Below, piece by piece: positions 6,056 to 6,146 of a stretch of 6,146 nt of DNA. Each line of letters starts with the position of its first letter. The stretch's first letter is position 1. The stretch covers positions 1 through 6,146 of the forward strand of contig JAUNUE010000115.1 of the NCBI GenBank assembly GCA_030538335.1, read 5' to 3'. The notes beneath the pieces are model-generated. The model was not told the origin of the DNA. It worked only from the letters and a program-made list of their open reading frames with translations, and did no database searches. The position numbers and the translations under genes are program-made. The DNA is from Allobrachymonas sp. (lineage in GTDB: Bacteria > Pseudomonadota > Gammaproteobacteria > Burkholderiales > Burkholderiaceae_C).

Positions 6056-6081
6056 AACCCCGCCAAATGGCGGGGTTTTTT
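6056..6081 (+). terminator. Intrinsic terminator of mscL
   Basis: AACCCCGCC (6056-6064) and GGCGGGGTT (6069-6077) form a perfect nine-pair stem with an AAAT loop, and the T-run reaches 6081. It begins 22 bases after the mscL stop. On the minus strand no T-run follows, so it is directional and is not an efficient terminator for the tRNA on the other strand. Confidence 0.93.
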
Positions 6082-6091
6082 GTAGGAAGTC

Positions 6092-6146
6092 TGGAGGCGC
6101 GACCCGGAGTCGAACCGGGCTAGACGGATTTGCAATCTTCTAAAGA
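6092..6146 (-). tRNA. tRNA-Cys (GCA), 3' part only; anticodon stem mispaired, possibly a displaced fragment
   Basis: Read on the minus strand, the 55 visible bases run from the end of the D-arm to an encoded CCA (6094-6092). The T-arm is perfect (CCCGG-TTCGACT-CCGGG), followed by the acceptor strand TCGCGCC and discriminator T, all as in bacterial tRNA-Cys. The anticodon loop TTGCAAA carries GCA (6133-6131). The 3' side of the anticodon stem, TCCGT, is the standard one, but the 5' side reads GAAGA where GCGGA is expected. Only two Watson-Crick pairs and one G-U remain, with two internal mismatches. The D-stem side (CTTT) is also unlike tRNA-Cys. Either this is an unusual tRNA or only the 3' half is tRNA. 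The 5' half lies beyond the window, so this is not settled. Confidence 0.8.

Overview
The window looks like the chromosome of a betaproteobacterium of order Burkholderiales, most likely Comamonadaceae or Alcaligenaceae. This rests on the yciB-bolA-parvulin cluster, on SspA and SspB sequences typical of that order, and on GC-rich codon use. The species cannot be named from sequence alone.

Layout, left to right. The 5' end of an ABC-F type ATPase gene (minus) runs off the left edge. Divergent from it is a compact plus-strand cluster: yciB (inner-membrane septation protein A), bolA (overlapping yciB by four bases) and an exported parvulin-type peptidyl-prolyl isomerase. A strong hairpin, which looks bidirectional, separates this cluster from a convergent minus-strand gene for a large exported serine hydrolase of the CocE/NonD (peptidase S15-like) family. 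Upstream of the hydrolase is an AT-rich gap of about 360 bases. It holds a tentative promoter overlapped by an inverted repeat, a second imperfect inverted repeat, and a head-to-head pair of REP-like hairpins. Next come sspB and sspA (minus; sspA first in transcription order), then divergent mscL (plus) with a clear terminator. At the right edge is the 3' part of a minus-strand tRNA-Cys.

How the genes relate. Most are conserved housekeeping or stress genes: cell envelope and septation (yciB), Fe-S/redox and morphology (bolA), periplasmic protein folding (parvulin), regulated proteolysis and stringent response (sspA/sspB), and osmotic protection (mscL). The hydrolase is the only obviously accessory gene; it is a monocistron between two core blocks.

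I found no convincing new multi-gene system. The best leads are: (1) the tRNA-Cys at the right edge, which matches a normal tRNA from just 5' of the anticodon loop to CCA but has a broken anticodon stem, as expected if it is a displaced 3' fragment at the edge of an integrated element; (2) the REP-like pair; (3) the direct sspA/mscL adjacency, without the cytochrome bc1 genes that usually precede sspA in this order.
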